Below, piece after piece: positions 22,842 to 33,478 of a stretch of 64,000 nt of DNA. The notes below the pieces were generated by a model. That model saw nothing but the letters and a program-made list of their open reading frames with translations, was not told the DNA's origin and ran no database searches. Source of the stretch: Colocasia esculenta (taxonomy: Eukaryota; Streptophyta; Magnoliopsida; Alismatales; Araceae); contig CM024759.1 of NCBI GenBank assembly GCA_014218235.1, forward strand, positions 13,842,712 to 13,906,711, read 5' to 3'. Positions within the stretch are counted from its first letter, which is position 1. The number at the start of each line of letters is the position of its first letter. The position numbers were made by a program, and so were the translations under genes.

Positions 22842-24573
22842 TTTTTTTAATTAAAGATGGTCACAGAATCAACGAACCAACTAACTGGTGCAAATACCTG
22901 TGCCAAATATATTAATAATAAAAGAAGCTGCTAATAAAAGATCACCGGGGCATACCCTTGAACGCACAAATTTTACAATCAATCAAAACAAAAAACCCAA
23001 AACTAATACCTAACACCAAGATTGCCGACACCCAACAAGAGCCAAAGGAGATGTCTAAAAGAAGGGAGATCTGCCTTATCCACCACCACCGCTCGCTCAT
23101 GGGCAGCAAGGAATACAAAGTTATTTTTAGCTTCACAAACATATGATGCAAGAGAGTCTGTAACTTGATTTCCTTCTCTAAAAATATGCAGCACCTGATA
23201 GTTCATGACGCTAAGGAGCTTTCTTATGTCCCGTCACCATGGGGTAGCAGCCCAAAAGGGTGGAGATGAGCTACAGAGTCCGGCCACCAGAGTAGCAGAG
23301 TCAGAATATACCACGGATAGGGTTAGCATTTTTTCCTTTGCTAAACTGAGACCATTATGGAGAGCCCTGGTTTCAGCTATGATGTTGTTCCCCCTTCCAT
23401 AGTAAGCAGAAAATCCCATTATAAAATTACCTTCCGAATCTCTAATGCAACCTCCTCCACCACAATGTCCTGGATTACCCTTAGCAGCACTGTCCACATT
23501 AAGACACAGATTAGCAATTGACAGAATCCAGCAAACCATAATCGGTTTCTTAAGACTTAACATCCAGTTGATGTTAAAGGAACTCAAAATATGAGCTTGA
23601 GTATGATGAATCGGCCTTTTAAAGTGCATGTTACCAAGCGCCAACTGATTCAACCCCATGATAATATTTCTCATCATAATGTATTTGCTCTCCTACATCT
23701 GGCTTTCCAAATTTCTCATATCATCAGAATAAACGTGGCTAACCCAACAAATTGGAAAGGCGACTCCACCCAAGTAGCAGATAAAAGACTCCAGCATTTT
23801 ATAGTAATTTGATTGCTTGGATTAACCTTATTGCCAATTAGGGTAGCAATCCAGCGCCACAAATCCTTTGCCATATCACTCTTCAGGAACAGATGATTGA
23901 TGTCCTCAGAGTGTGGCACACAGTAGCAAACACACTTGGAAATAAATGGGACACCACAGTACGCCACCCTACTATCAACCGGAACCGCTCGATGCATAAG
24001 TTTCCACATGAACATAGCTTCCTTCGGTGGGATCGCGTGGTGCCAAATCCTAGTCCATTTACTTCTTCGGATTCCCCTTGGGGAGATGTTGGAGTATGTA
24101 GATTTGACAGTGAATTCGCCTTTAGCAGTACCAGTCCAAACACACATATCATCATCATCAAGAAGCTGAACTTTCAAAAGTGCACAATTTATGTTTAAAG
24201 TGTTCCAAAGAGCATGTCTGTCATCCATCAATACATCCCTCACAGTAATCATTAGCAGATTAAGAGTGCACAACATTCATGAGTTGTCGGAGAGGCCTAT
24301 CTCCAATCCATACATCCCTAAGGAAATCAATACTCTTACCATTTCCCACAATCCATCTTGACTGAGAAAGCACCAAATATTTTGCTCGAGTGAAGACAGT
24401 CAGGGAAACCCTAGCTAGGAATGGTTTTATGATCTCAGATAAATGCTTTTTAATAAACCTTGCCTTGGCATATCTTGACCATAAAGAGTGACTATGCAAA
24501 ATATTCCAAATCTGTTTAGCAGTAAGAGAAATCTGAATATGCTCCATGCTCCGAAAGCCCAGACCTCCTTCGT
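22842..24573 (-). mobile_element. 5'-truncated L1-type LINE inserted in the LTR
   Basis: The insertion is absent from the paired LTR copy, which reads straight through 'taaaggattacaaaat'. Here that target appears twice, as 'aaaggattataa' (22830-22841) and 'aaaagattacaaa' (24574-24586), the target duplication. The element's 3' poly(A) appears as 'attttttt' at 22841-22848. Coding capacity is limited to the C-terminal region of ORF2. Confidence 0.88.
22958..24573 (-). pseudogene. LINE ORF2 C-terminus: zf-RVT-like and RNase H domains
   Basis: Minus-strand reading begins at D-E-G-G-L-G-F-R-S-M-E, the conserved region that follows the RT domain in plant LINEs. The zf-RVT-like region follows (24160-23850: K-W-T-R-I-W-H-H-A-I-P-P-K and H-S-E-D-I-N-H-L-F-L). 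Next is an RVT_3-type RNase H (23540-23260): N-V-D-S-A-A-K-G-N-P-G, G-G-G-C-I-R-D, then E-T-R-A-L and Y-S-D-S-A-T-L. Near 23200-23003 comes H-I-F-R-E-G-N-Q-V-T-D, the last RNase H motif. Asp, Glu and Asp positions of the RNase H site can be read, but frameshifts split the frame into at least four pieces. RT and endonuclease domains are missing. Confidence 0.88.
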
Positions 24574-26474
24574 CAAAAGATTACAAAATATCCATTCTCT
24601 CTTAACTAACTAGAATCTAGGATGCATATCTAAGAAACTTCACGCTCAACACACAAGTCCATCTGGTGCTTCATTTCTTTCCATGCTATCTGAAAATGTT
24701 AAGAAATTTAGTCAGATTTATACCTCAATGTGTGGGCAATGATATAAATGATTAAAATTTTACTCAGATAAGCACGAGTATTATCAAACTAATCACAAGT
24801 ATAAAAGACTTATAACAAGGTGCTAGTAGGATGTCCAAATAACAAGATGGTAGCAGGACAATAGATTCAGAATTTTAAGGAACAATTGACAATATAAGAA
24901 CTTGAGATAGTCATATCAGATATGAATTAGATCATGCCTTTCACAAGGCAAGCATATACATTGGTTAGTCAAGAATTTCATATATTCAGATTTAATAGTA
25001 GTAGATTTACTTGAACAAAACAGGAGGTTTGAATTAACAAATCATCAGCATCAAACAGTGACAGAGCAGATGGTTGGACTAACAAACCCAACAGTACCAA
25101 GTAGTAATAGAATAGATGCTTGGATTTACAAGCTAATGATACCAAACAGTAACAGAACAGTTGTCTAGCCAAATCAGAACAGTTCGGTCTCAGTGCAAAA
25201 TGCCAACACTGTCAATACCCCCTGCAAGTATTTTCAGGTGCTCTCCGCCCCCAGGACTTGATTGGAGCCCCTCAGACACTCTTTTTGCCCTAAACAATAT
25301 GCATTTTAGTCCAATAGAGTCACAAGATCTGCTTATGCTAGACAAGACAGAACAGTGCAAAAGGATGTCATATGTGCACATTCAAGAGTTCAAACAATGC
25401 CATAACAGAAATGGTATAGCATGATCATATCAAGAATAAGATTCAAAGCAAGATACCACGAATGAGATATTCAAGGAGACAGAAGGGTACCAAAATAGCA
25501 TACTTTTAGTTCAATTTCGTAGGTACATTACTACTTTGGGTTTCCACAAGTGAAAAGAAAACTGAACAGAAGACAATGATTGAAATCATGATTGGTGACA
25601 AAATGACCATAACAAAATTAACATGGGTTCATTGATATTTAGGACAAGAGTTCCAATATTTCAGGTAAGCAGATTATCTAGGTAGAATTTCCATAGTATC
25701 ATGGTAAGAAAATCAATGAATGATAATTTAAGAATATTTAGCATAAACTCCATGTACTTAAAGCTTTCATATTTGTTTTGATAGCTTTTAAGATACTAGG
25801 CAAACCTTGCCCTAGCACTCTTTAGACAGACCAAATCAATAAATGGTTCTGTAAGGTTAACTAGCTTCGGGTATAGCCAATATCTATCCATGAGTGTAGC
25901 AGAAAATGATCTTCAAGGTATTGAAAGAACAAAGTAACAGCGAGAGGTTGTTAGAAATTATAGGTAGATGACTTTATAGCTGAAATCTATATCAAAACAA
26001 ATAAGAGACAGGAATCAAGAGGGAAAAATAGAAGACCTACTCTGTGCTACGGTTAGAGGATGTCAACATTTCTTATACCCACAATGTGGGCCAAAACAGA
26101 AGCAAAAGAAGGTAGACTCAAAGGATTTTTAGATAGTGTATGGCATATTATGTTGGTGCTCGAGATTGCCTACCTTAGTTGCTCTCCAAATTTTAGGCTC
26201 TTACAAGTCAAAGGAGAGAGAGAAGGAAAAACTCTAAGATCCCAAGCAACAAAATCGTCCCTCTTGCTTCAGGAGGTTCCTCCAACTTTCAGCTCCAAGC
26301 TTTTCCTTCCCACGGCTAGAAGTGTTTATAGGGGTTTTAGGATGGCCAAAGAAGAGTCATATGAAGCATTACTAAGGCTTTTGTCTCATTAGAACCCTTT
26401 TTATTTAATCAAAGTTAGTACCAGAGGACATATAGCCAAAGATCTGTCGTATTGGGCCATAACTCTACTCATAA

Positions 26475-27620
26475 CTAATGTTGACTTTGTCTGGAAAAAA
26501 GACAGACCCACCATATCTGGGCCATGTGTAAGTAGTGGTACTTTACGAACCCCAAAAGTCGACTTCCACTAGCGCACAAGTTGACTTTCTCACACATGTG
26601 TCGACATACACACGTACATGTCTCAACACCTAACTTCTCATCAACACATGAGTCAACTTCTACCATTACAAGAGTTGACATTCTCCATGATTAGAAAACA
26701 AAATCCTCCAATCAATTGATGCTTAAACATGCACCAATTACTAAACAACTTAAAGGTAGCATTGGCAAATGGATAATACAAACATCAGCAGAGGAAAAAA
26801 TTGACTACTGACAGTCGATCGACCGAACTCTTATTATCGGTCGACCAATCCCTCCATTGATCCAGGTCTGGCATGATCATGAAAAAGGACAGCCGAATAT
26901 CTAAGAACCGTCAACCGAAAGGAAGAATCAACCGATTGATGAACAAAGTAATCGATTGGTGAACATTAATTGATTAACCATTTGATTGGTGTTATAATCG
27001 AATCAATTGGTGAACAGAAGTTCTAAAATCTTTCGGTTGACGATATAATCACATCGATTACTGAACAAAAGTTTAGAATTCCTTCTGATTAGTGATATGG
27101 GCATTTATTGCTAAAAAAAGTTCAGCAGTCCTTTCGATTGGCGATATAATTATATCGATTGCTGAACAAATGTTCAGAATCCTTCTGATTGGCATTAAGA
27201 ATGTTTCGATTATTGAACAAGTGTTCAATAAGTATTCAGATTGGCTTGTAAATGTTCCAATTGAACTTATAGTCCTTCTGATTGGTCTTATAGGTGGTCC
27301 AAACATTGACTGGCATTAAAATTACACTAATTATTGAACAAAGCTTCAGTAGCCCTTCCGATTGGATTACAAACATTTTGATTACTGAACAAATGTTTAG
27401 TAAGCATTCCGATTGGACTTATAATATTTTGATTACTAAACAAAAGCCCAGTAAACTTCTGATTGTCCTTATAATCCTTCTAATTGACTTGTAAACATTT
27501 CAATTACCGAATAAGGGTTTATTAAGATTTCTATTGGGCTTATAATCCTTCTGATTATTGAACAAAGGGTTCAGTAAAGTTTCAATTGGTTTCCAACCAA
27601 TTATTTCTCATGAGTTATTT
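26475..27620 (-). repeat. U3 motif array: GTCGAC/GTTGAC and ATCGATTGGTGAAC
   Basis: Two sub-arrays. 26475-26690 repeats 'gttgac/gtcgac' in both orientations. 26810-27600 repeats 'ccgattgatgaac', 'atcgattggtgaaca' and 'ttcngattggcnt' at 35-60-bp spacing. The second motif is the same half-palindrome (CACCAATCGATTGG) as in the LTR fragment at 13568-14338. The location is upstream of this LTR's TATA box. Confidence 0.7.
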
Positions 27621-27852
27621 GCTTATGTTAATGGGTTCTCCAATTATCTGATTCTTGAAATTTTGGGTCACTACACCTTCACTATTTGACCAAAAATCAT
27701 AATTTCTCATTTCATTTCATATCAATTTCCACATTGATAAGATTTCCTTCATTAGTGGTTCTTTATCTTAAAATTTTTAATTGAACCCTTACTTAATCAT
27801 TTCCATCTATTTACTTTTATATGTTCATGATTTAAAAGTCCAGGTTGTTACA

Positions 27853-27866
27853 CCCTCCCCCACTTA
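27853..27866 (-). promoter_or_regulatory. Polypurine tract of the gypsy element
   Basis: On the minus strand 'aagtgggggaggg' ends directly at the LTR start TGTAACAACC. This is the plus-strand primer typical of Tekay/Del elements. Confidence 0.9.
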
Positions 27867-28015
27867 AAAGAATTTGGTCCTTCAAATTTATATGATTTGT
27901 TATGCTATGACCACCTAGTGGTTTTGAATATTTCTCCCGATTATCTCTCCCACTTAAGACTGTGCCACCAAGGAAATTAACGCAAAGCTAGGCTATGAGT
28001 GTAGTAAGGGTACCT

Positions 28016-28923
28016 TATCCTTCTTTGTTGACAGGATCCATATCTCCAAGGCCCTGCGATCTTCCTTGATAGGGAGGTGGGTTCCTTTTTATTGGGTAAT
28101 TAGCAATCCGATACTTTTGACTTCCACATCGCAAACAACTGCCAAGTTTCTTCCAATAATTTTCAACCTGATGCCCTGCCCTATTGCAAAATTCACAGAC
28201 TTCCTTCTATTTCACTTCTCCTTTCACTTTCTTGCTGGTTATGGTATCTCCTTCCCCTTTACTATTGGAATGAGCAACTCGTTCTCTTTTCAATGCTTTC
28301 TTCTTCTTGATCCTTTCAAGATGTTCTATAGTATCTTCCACTATTTGGGCTCTTAAGACCATGTCTGAATACACCACAATGTTTAGTGGGGCTAACCTTT
28401 CTAAATAGATAGGCCTCAATCCCTCTAAGAAACTCATCACCTTCATCTTTTCTGTACTCATCAAATGTGGTGCTTACTGTGCGAGTCTTTCAAACTGTGC
28501 ATCATATTTTGCTGCAGACATCATTAGTTGTTTTAAATCTGCAAACTCATTTGTCTTCTTCTCACGAATCCTCTCTAAAAAATACTTGGGGTTGAAGAGT
28601 TCTAAAAATCCATCCCACTCTATGTCAATATTGGGCAAACAGTGACTGGTAGCTTCCCACCATGCTCTAGCATTGCGATCCAACTAGAAAATTGCCAGAA
28701 TGACTTTTTCCTGATCTAAACATTGCATGACTCTAAAGATTTGCTCCATATCTTCATTAGGGTCTAGTGTTCCATTAAAATGAAGGGGATTCATTCGTTG
28801 AAAGTTTCCATATAAATCTCCAGCTCCAAATCTTGCTCCTACTTGAACTACATTGTTAAGGGCTTGAGTTAACCCTCGTACAATCCTTTGCAATTCGCGC
28901 ATTTGTGCACGCTCGCGGGCCAT
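28016..28923 (-). pseudogene. Ty3/gypsy gag (capsid and nucleocapsid), broken
   Basis: Minus-strand reading from the ATG at 28923 gives the retrotransposon gag capsid pattern: F-x-R-M-N-P-L-H-F-N-G, 'N-E-D-M-E-Q-I-F-R-V', A-R-A-W-W-E and L-E-G-L-R-P-I-Y. Stops interrupt it at 28684, 28474 and 28207, mostly where Gln or Tyr is expected. Beyond the last, the reading continues to two nucleocapsid knuckles (about 28195-28090). Both have lost key residues: C-E-F-C-N-R-A-G-H-Q-V-E-N-Y has Tyr for the last Cys, and C-L-R-C-G-S-Q-K-Y-R-I-A-N-Y has Tyr for His and Cys. Between here and the PPT there is only about 160 bp, so protease, RT, RNase H and integrase are absent. The 79-residue N-terminal piece may not be the true start. 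Confidence 0.88.
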
Positions 28924-29599
28924 CTCTCAAAATTCTTGCGAGTAATAATAATCATTCAATGTCTATTTAAACTTAGGATGCTTTTACATATATTCAAGCT
29001 CCTAGCATAACCCAATTCCCTCGCCATCTCTAGGCCTTCTTTTTTCATATGTATCTCTTTGAGCAGTTCCAAGGTTATTCTCCAATAGTGGTGCTACTTG
29101 TGGTAGTACCGAAGTTAGTCCTTAGAACGACCTCTACCCGTCCACCAACGGTATAGGTCTATTGGTCATAGCCGCAAGTTTAAGTTCCTTCAAAATAATT
29201 GATCACAATTGTCATTTTCTCTTTGCCTTTGGTTAAGGACCTATAAACTTATATGTATTTACTAAATGAAACTTCCAAACTTAGCCCATGGCTCTACCAA
29301 ATCTCACCAGGTGGTATGAGATCCTCGACACAATCTGAGGGTTCTAATAATAATCAACCTATTATTCTTGATTACCTAGAACTTAGGGAGTAAACCAGGA
29401 TCTACTCAACTCACTGGGGCTAATAAGAGTCAGTTTAATGCTAGACACCAATTTCCTAAGAATCTAGATCCTCACGACATGATCTTATAACTTAGTCTCG
29501 AAACTTCAGGCTTGAATGCCTCCTAACAAGTCTAGTTCTAGACATAACCTACAATTAAAAGGTGAAGCTCTGATAATCAAAGGGCCACATCTGAAGCTG
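28924..29599 (-). other. Untranslated leader of the gypsy element
   Basis: Lies between the primer-binding site and gag. No ORF or motif recognised; the length is usual for a gypsy leader. Confidence 0.6.
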
Positions 29600-29619
29600 A
29601 AGTCGTGGCTCTGATACCA
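29600..29619 (-). promoter_or_regulatory. Primer-binding site (initiator tRNA-Met)
   Basis: On the minus strand TGGTATCAGAGCCACGACTT lies five bases after the LTR end. It is complementary to the 3' end of plant initiator methionine tRNA, the usual primer for this lineage. Confidence 0.92.
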
Positions 29620-29623
29620 CCTC

Positions 29624-31005
29624 TATCACACCCCCGAAATTTAAACATAATTGCAACATAATCAAATTGAGGGACGCAGCAGTCATGCGTATACAGAAGC
29701 AAAAGAACAATAAATTATACAAGCATCCACAATTTCCATACTCTAAAACTTCTTCTATTAATCATCATCATATGACTATTACGTCCTACAATGCCACAAA
29801 AACAAAACACAAGAGAAAACACTCCCTAATGTCCCAATTAATAATAGCTCACTATTGTAGGTGGTTTAGGTCGACCTATCTCAACTCTCAAGTCGACCAA
29901 AGAATGTGTTCGCAAGAGTCAAGCTTCTGGGAAAGCCATTGGGGACAGTCTAGGTCAACAAACTCAAACCAACTCTTGACAGGCAAGGCAATGTGTCAAC
30001 AGATAAAACTTATCTGTTGACAGACAAGGCCAAATTGATTGGCTACTGCTTCACAGTTGTAGTGACGATTGCTTTCTCATTGAAACAAAGTTTGCTACAG
30101 ACAATCTCACATTTTCAACATAATTAAACCATCCAAATTTTCAATAGCTCAAGAATCAATAACTCTTTCCTTTATTCAAAATAAACGGATATGTTTACAA
30201 TCACTAATACTGAAATAAAACTTCACTTGCTAATCTATCTAATACTAACAAGGATAAAGGATTACAAAATGTCAATTCTCTCTTAAGTAACTAGAATCTG
30301 GGATGTATCTCTAAGAAACTTCACTCTCAACACACAAGCCCATCCAGCGCTTCATTTCTTTCCATACTATTTGAAAATGTTAAGAAATTTAATTAGCTTA
30401 TGCCCAGTAGAATTTATATCTCAATGTGCGGACAATGATATAAATGATTAATATTTTACTCGGATAGGCATGAGTATTACCAAACTAATTACAAGTATAA
30501 AAAAATTTATAACAAGGTGCTAGTAGGATGTCCAAATAACAAGATGGTAGCAGGACAATAGATTCAAATTTTCAAGGAACAATTGACAATATAAGAACTT
30601 GAGACAGTTACATCAGATATGGATCAAATCATGCCTTCCACAAGGCTAGCATATAAATATTGGTCAGTCAAGAATTTCAGATCTTCAGATTTAATAGTAG
30701 CAGATTTACCAAAATAGAACATGAGGTTTAAATTAACAAACCATCAGTATCAAACAATGACAGATCAGAAGGTTGGACTAACCAACCCAACAGTACAAAA
30801 CAGAACAGATGCTTAGATTTACAAACTAACGGTACCAAACAGTAAGAGAACAGTTGTCTAACCAAATCAGAACAATTCAGTTTCGGTGCAAAATACCAAC
30901 ACTGTCAATGGCCCCTATAGATATTTTCGAGTGCTCTCTGTCCCCAGAACTATATTAGAGTCTCTCAGACACTCTCCGTACCCTAAACAACATGTATTTT
31001 ATGGT
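29624..31005 (-). mobile_element. 5' LTR of the gypsy element, truncated
   Basis: Homologous along its length to 22197-22841 plus 24574-25310 (the same LTR minus the LINE). It ends TGTGATA on the minus strand where its partner has CATGACA. Homology stops near 31005 ('aacatgtattttatgg'), so about 2.5 kb of the LTR, including U3 and the TATA box, is missing. Confidence 0.88.
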
Positions 31006-31500
31006 AAATGTAAATTGTCTTGGAAATAATTATTACAGGTTTACAAAACGCAGCAGAATAAAAATTTAGATTTGATTTTCTTTTGTTTGCATCGACTTTT
31101 AGAACCTAAGAATAAACTTATTATTATTATTATAGTTTCCTAGCATCGATGTAAGAGTGTTCGACGACAATAACCACTTAGATGTCCAACTTTAGTGGTA
31201 TTCATAGAAGTAATAAAGAGGACACGGTTCCTCCTCTGGCTTAATAAAGAGGACACGGTTCCTCCTCTGGCCACCACTCGTTTGGGGATCGCGCGGCCTC
31301 ATGTGTGAGAAAAACCCTCTTCCAATAAAGATAAGAGTAAGGAGGGTACCGCCACCCCCTCTTTCCTCTATAAATGTATTTATAATGTGTAAACCCTAGT
31401 TAATTCTATTTTAATCCTATTCCAAATAAAAATAACCAAAATATCAAATAAATATCTCATACTTATTTTCTTATTCCTTTTAATTGTCTTTATGTGTGTG
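31006..31500 (-). other. LTR-like sequence, minus orientation (uncertain)
   Basis: A minus-strand TATA-like sequence (attataaatacattt, near 31374-31390) and a 31-bp tandem duplication 'taataaagaggacacggttc...' at 31211-31272. This sequence truncates the gypsy 5' LTR and may be another retroelement. Confidence 0.3.
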
Positions 31501-33478
31501 TTACCCTCTAACTCTAATATCAAACTAGCAGTGAACCCATTAGTATTAGAACCCCTTCAATATTATTAGAACTCCTTTTAAGTTGAATTAACTCTTTAAT
31601 TCTAGCAAATTAATTATCTGACAACTAACTTACCTTGGCTCACAGTAAGCAACACGTGATGATTAAAGAAAGGGCAACTACCTAACTAAGAAGGAAACTA
31701 CCTAACCCAAATAAGGATTTTTTTTTTTTAAGAAAGAGTCCATAGTATTCCATTTTTCAATACTAATGTCCTAGAATAGACTTTAGTTATCCAACACACG
31801 AGGATAGTCAGAGGATGAGAACTCTCAGCATGTGTGACAACAAAAAGTAGCACACTTCAGCCTAGAAAGGACAAACCAAATGTAAGAGAAAAGTTTTTTT
31901 TTCATCTTTTTTTTTTTACTTTTGAATCCCTAAGTTCTCTTAATACATAGTATCGATGCCTCCAATCTATGTACCTAATCTAAAGCCAGTCAAATTTTCC
32001 CACCCTCGTCCAAAAGTGACATCTGTCGGGAACCAAATGGGGGCTTTGAGAGATCCTATGAGAACCCTTTTAGGAAGAGATGGGCCAGCATGTCATGTCA
32101 TTGAGTTTCTCAACAGCCATGGGAGTACACCTCCGCTCCTTCTAGGGTTTTGGAGAGGGGGTTGGATGAGAGCATCATGAAGGGGGTGAAATCCTAAACT
32201 CAATTTGTGATGTCTCCGGCATTTAGTTATAAGGTCGACCTAGCAATTTGGGATATTCGTTTGAACCTTAGGCGGTTGTGAGGCCCATTTTTTAGCCTAC
32301 AACGTCTGAAGGCATCCATATGACCAGACACATCTTCGAAGAAGGTGTCTATGCCAGTGGATGTGTTCAAGAGTTGTCTTGTAGTGGATCAGAGGTGTCA
32401 GCAGTTGTGCTGATATGTCAAGATTATGCAAGGTAAAAGCATCCGACCTTCTAGACGTGTTCCAATAGTGTACTAATCAACTAACAAACATCTAACCTTG
32501 AATGCTGCTTGGGAACTTGCATGGCCAAGAAAGCATTTGGTCAGATGAATGCATTTGCTAGTACACTAGTTAGTCTGTCAGATGTGAATCTAGTGCATTA
32601 GAGAGTAGCAGATCTATCAGCTAAAGTCATATGGAAGATATGACATGTTATGAAGGTGTCATTTCATATGGATTTGTTCCAGGGTAGATGCATTCTCAAT
32701 GTCAAGGCCTTTCTATAGAAGCCCCTCATTGAGCCCCACTCTTTTCTCTTCTCACTTCCTCCCCCAAGTTCCTCCTTTCTCTCACCCTCTTCCTCCATTG
32801 GCCAATGAAAACTAGTGGACGAGAGCAATGGTGGCATGCCACTCAATGGCAAGCAGTGGTGCTGGTGAATGTGATAGTGGCAGTGCAAAGGAGATGATCC
32901 TCCTACAAGAAAACTCCATGGTAGGTACAATCATTCAATAGAGGTAGGGTGACAATCTTCCCATTTTCTAAACTCAAATTCTCGATTTCTAGAAGCATGC
33001 CTAGGGTGAGAGCATTGGGTTTCCTTCATGCATTGGGTATTTCCATGTCAAGCGGTTGAATGAGCTCCAATTTCTCTCAATTTCTGAAAGCTCTTTTTAT
33101 GTTTTCCCATGCTTACTCGTGTGGATGGATGGAATGACCTCTTCTCACTTGATCCCTCGTTCCCTTTTCTTTTCCCCTATGTTCTTGAGCGATTTAGATG
33201 GTAAATGGAGCTCCAGAAGAAGGGAGGTTCTCTTCAGGCTTCTATATGAAGAGTCGTCCAACCCAAAGGATGTGTTTCGAAGACATCCAACTAGCTAGAT
33301 GTGTTTATGGTCCGATCGTGGGTGGTTTCTACTTTTTGTTCCATCTATCAGACTTTTTGTAGACATCCATTTATGTGGATGCATTTTCTATTACTTTCTT
33401 AGAATTGTCTATGACAAGATGTAGGTGTCTTACTATGTGGACGCATTCCTTTTTAGGCATCTAGGACCTTAGACACAT
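31501..33478. other. Unassigned repeat-like sequence left of the solo LTR
   Basis: The stretch 32280-33478 repeats motifs such as 'gtgtctatg' and 'gtggatgcatt', which resume after the solo LTR (37290-37460: 'ggtggacacattc', 'ggatggatgcatt'). Both flanks therefore belong to one older element, perhaps an LTR (TATA-like 'tttctatagaag' near 32708). No coding sequence recognised. Confidence 0.35.

Larger units (their letters stand above)
22197..27852 (-). mobile_element. 3' LTR of minus-strand Ty3/gypsy (Tekay/Del-like) element
   Basis: On the minus strand the LTR begins TGTAACAACC directly after a polypurine tract and ends GGGGGCATGACA at 22197. It spans 5,656 bp but contains a 1.7-kb LINE insertion (22842-24573), so the LTR itself is about 3.9 kb. 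Its left part is duplicated at 29624-31005 (the 5' LTR): both contain 'caataaattatacaagcatc', 'aatcatcatcatatgacta' and 'aacaaggtgctagtaggatg'. The TATA box (cctataaacac on the minus strand) lies near 26326-26337. U3 (26480-27620) is full of GTCGAC/GTTGAC and ATCGATTGG motifs. Confidence 0.85.
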
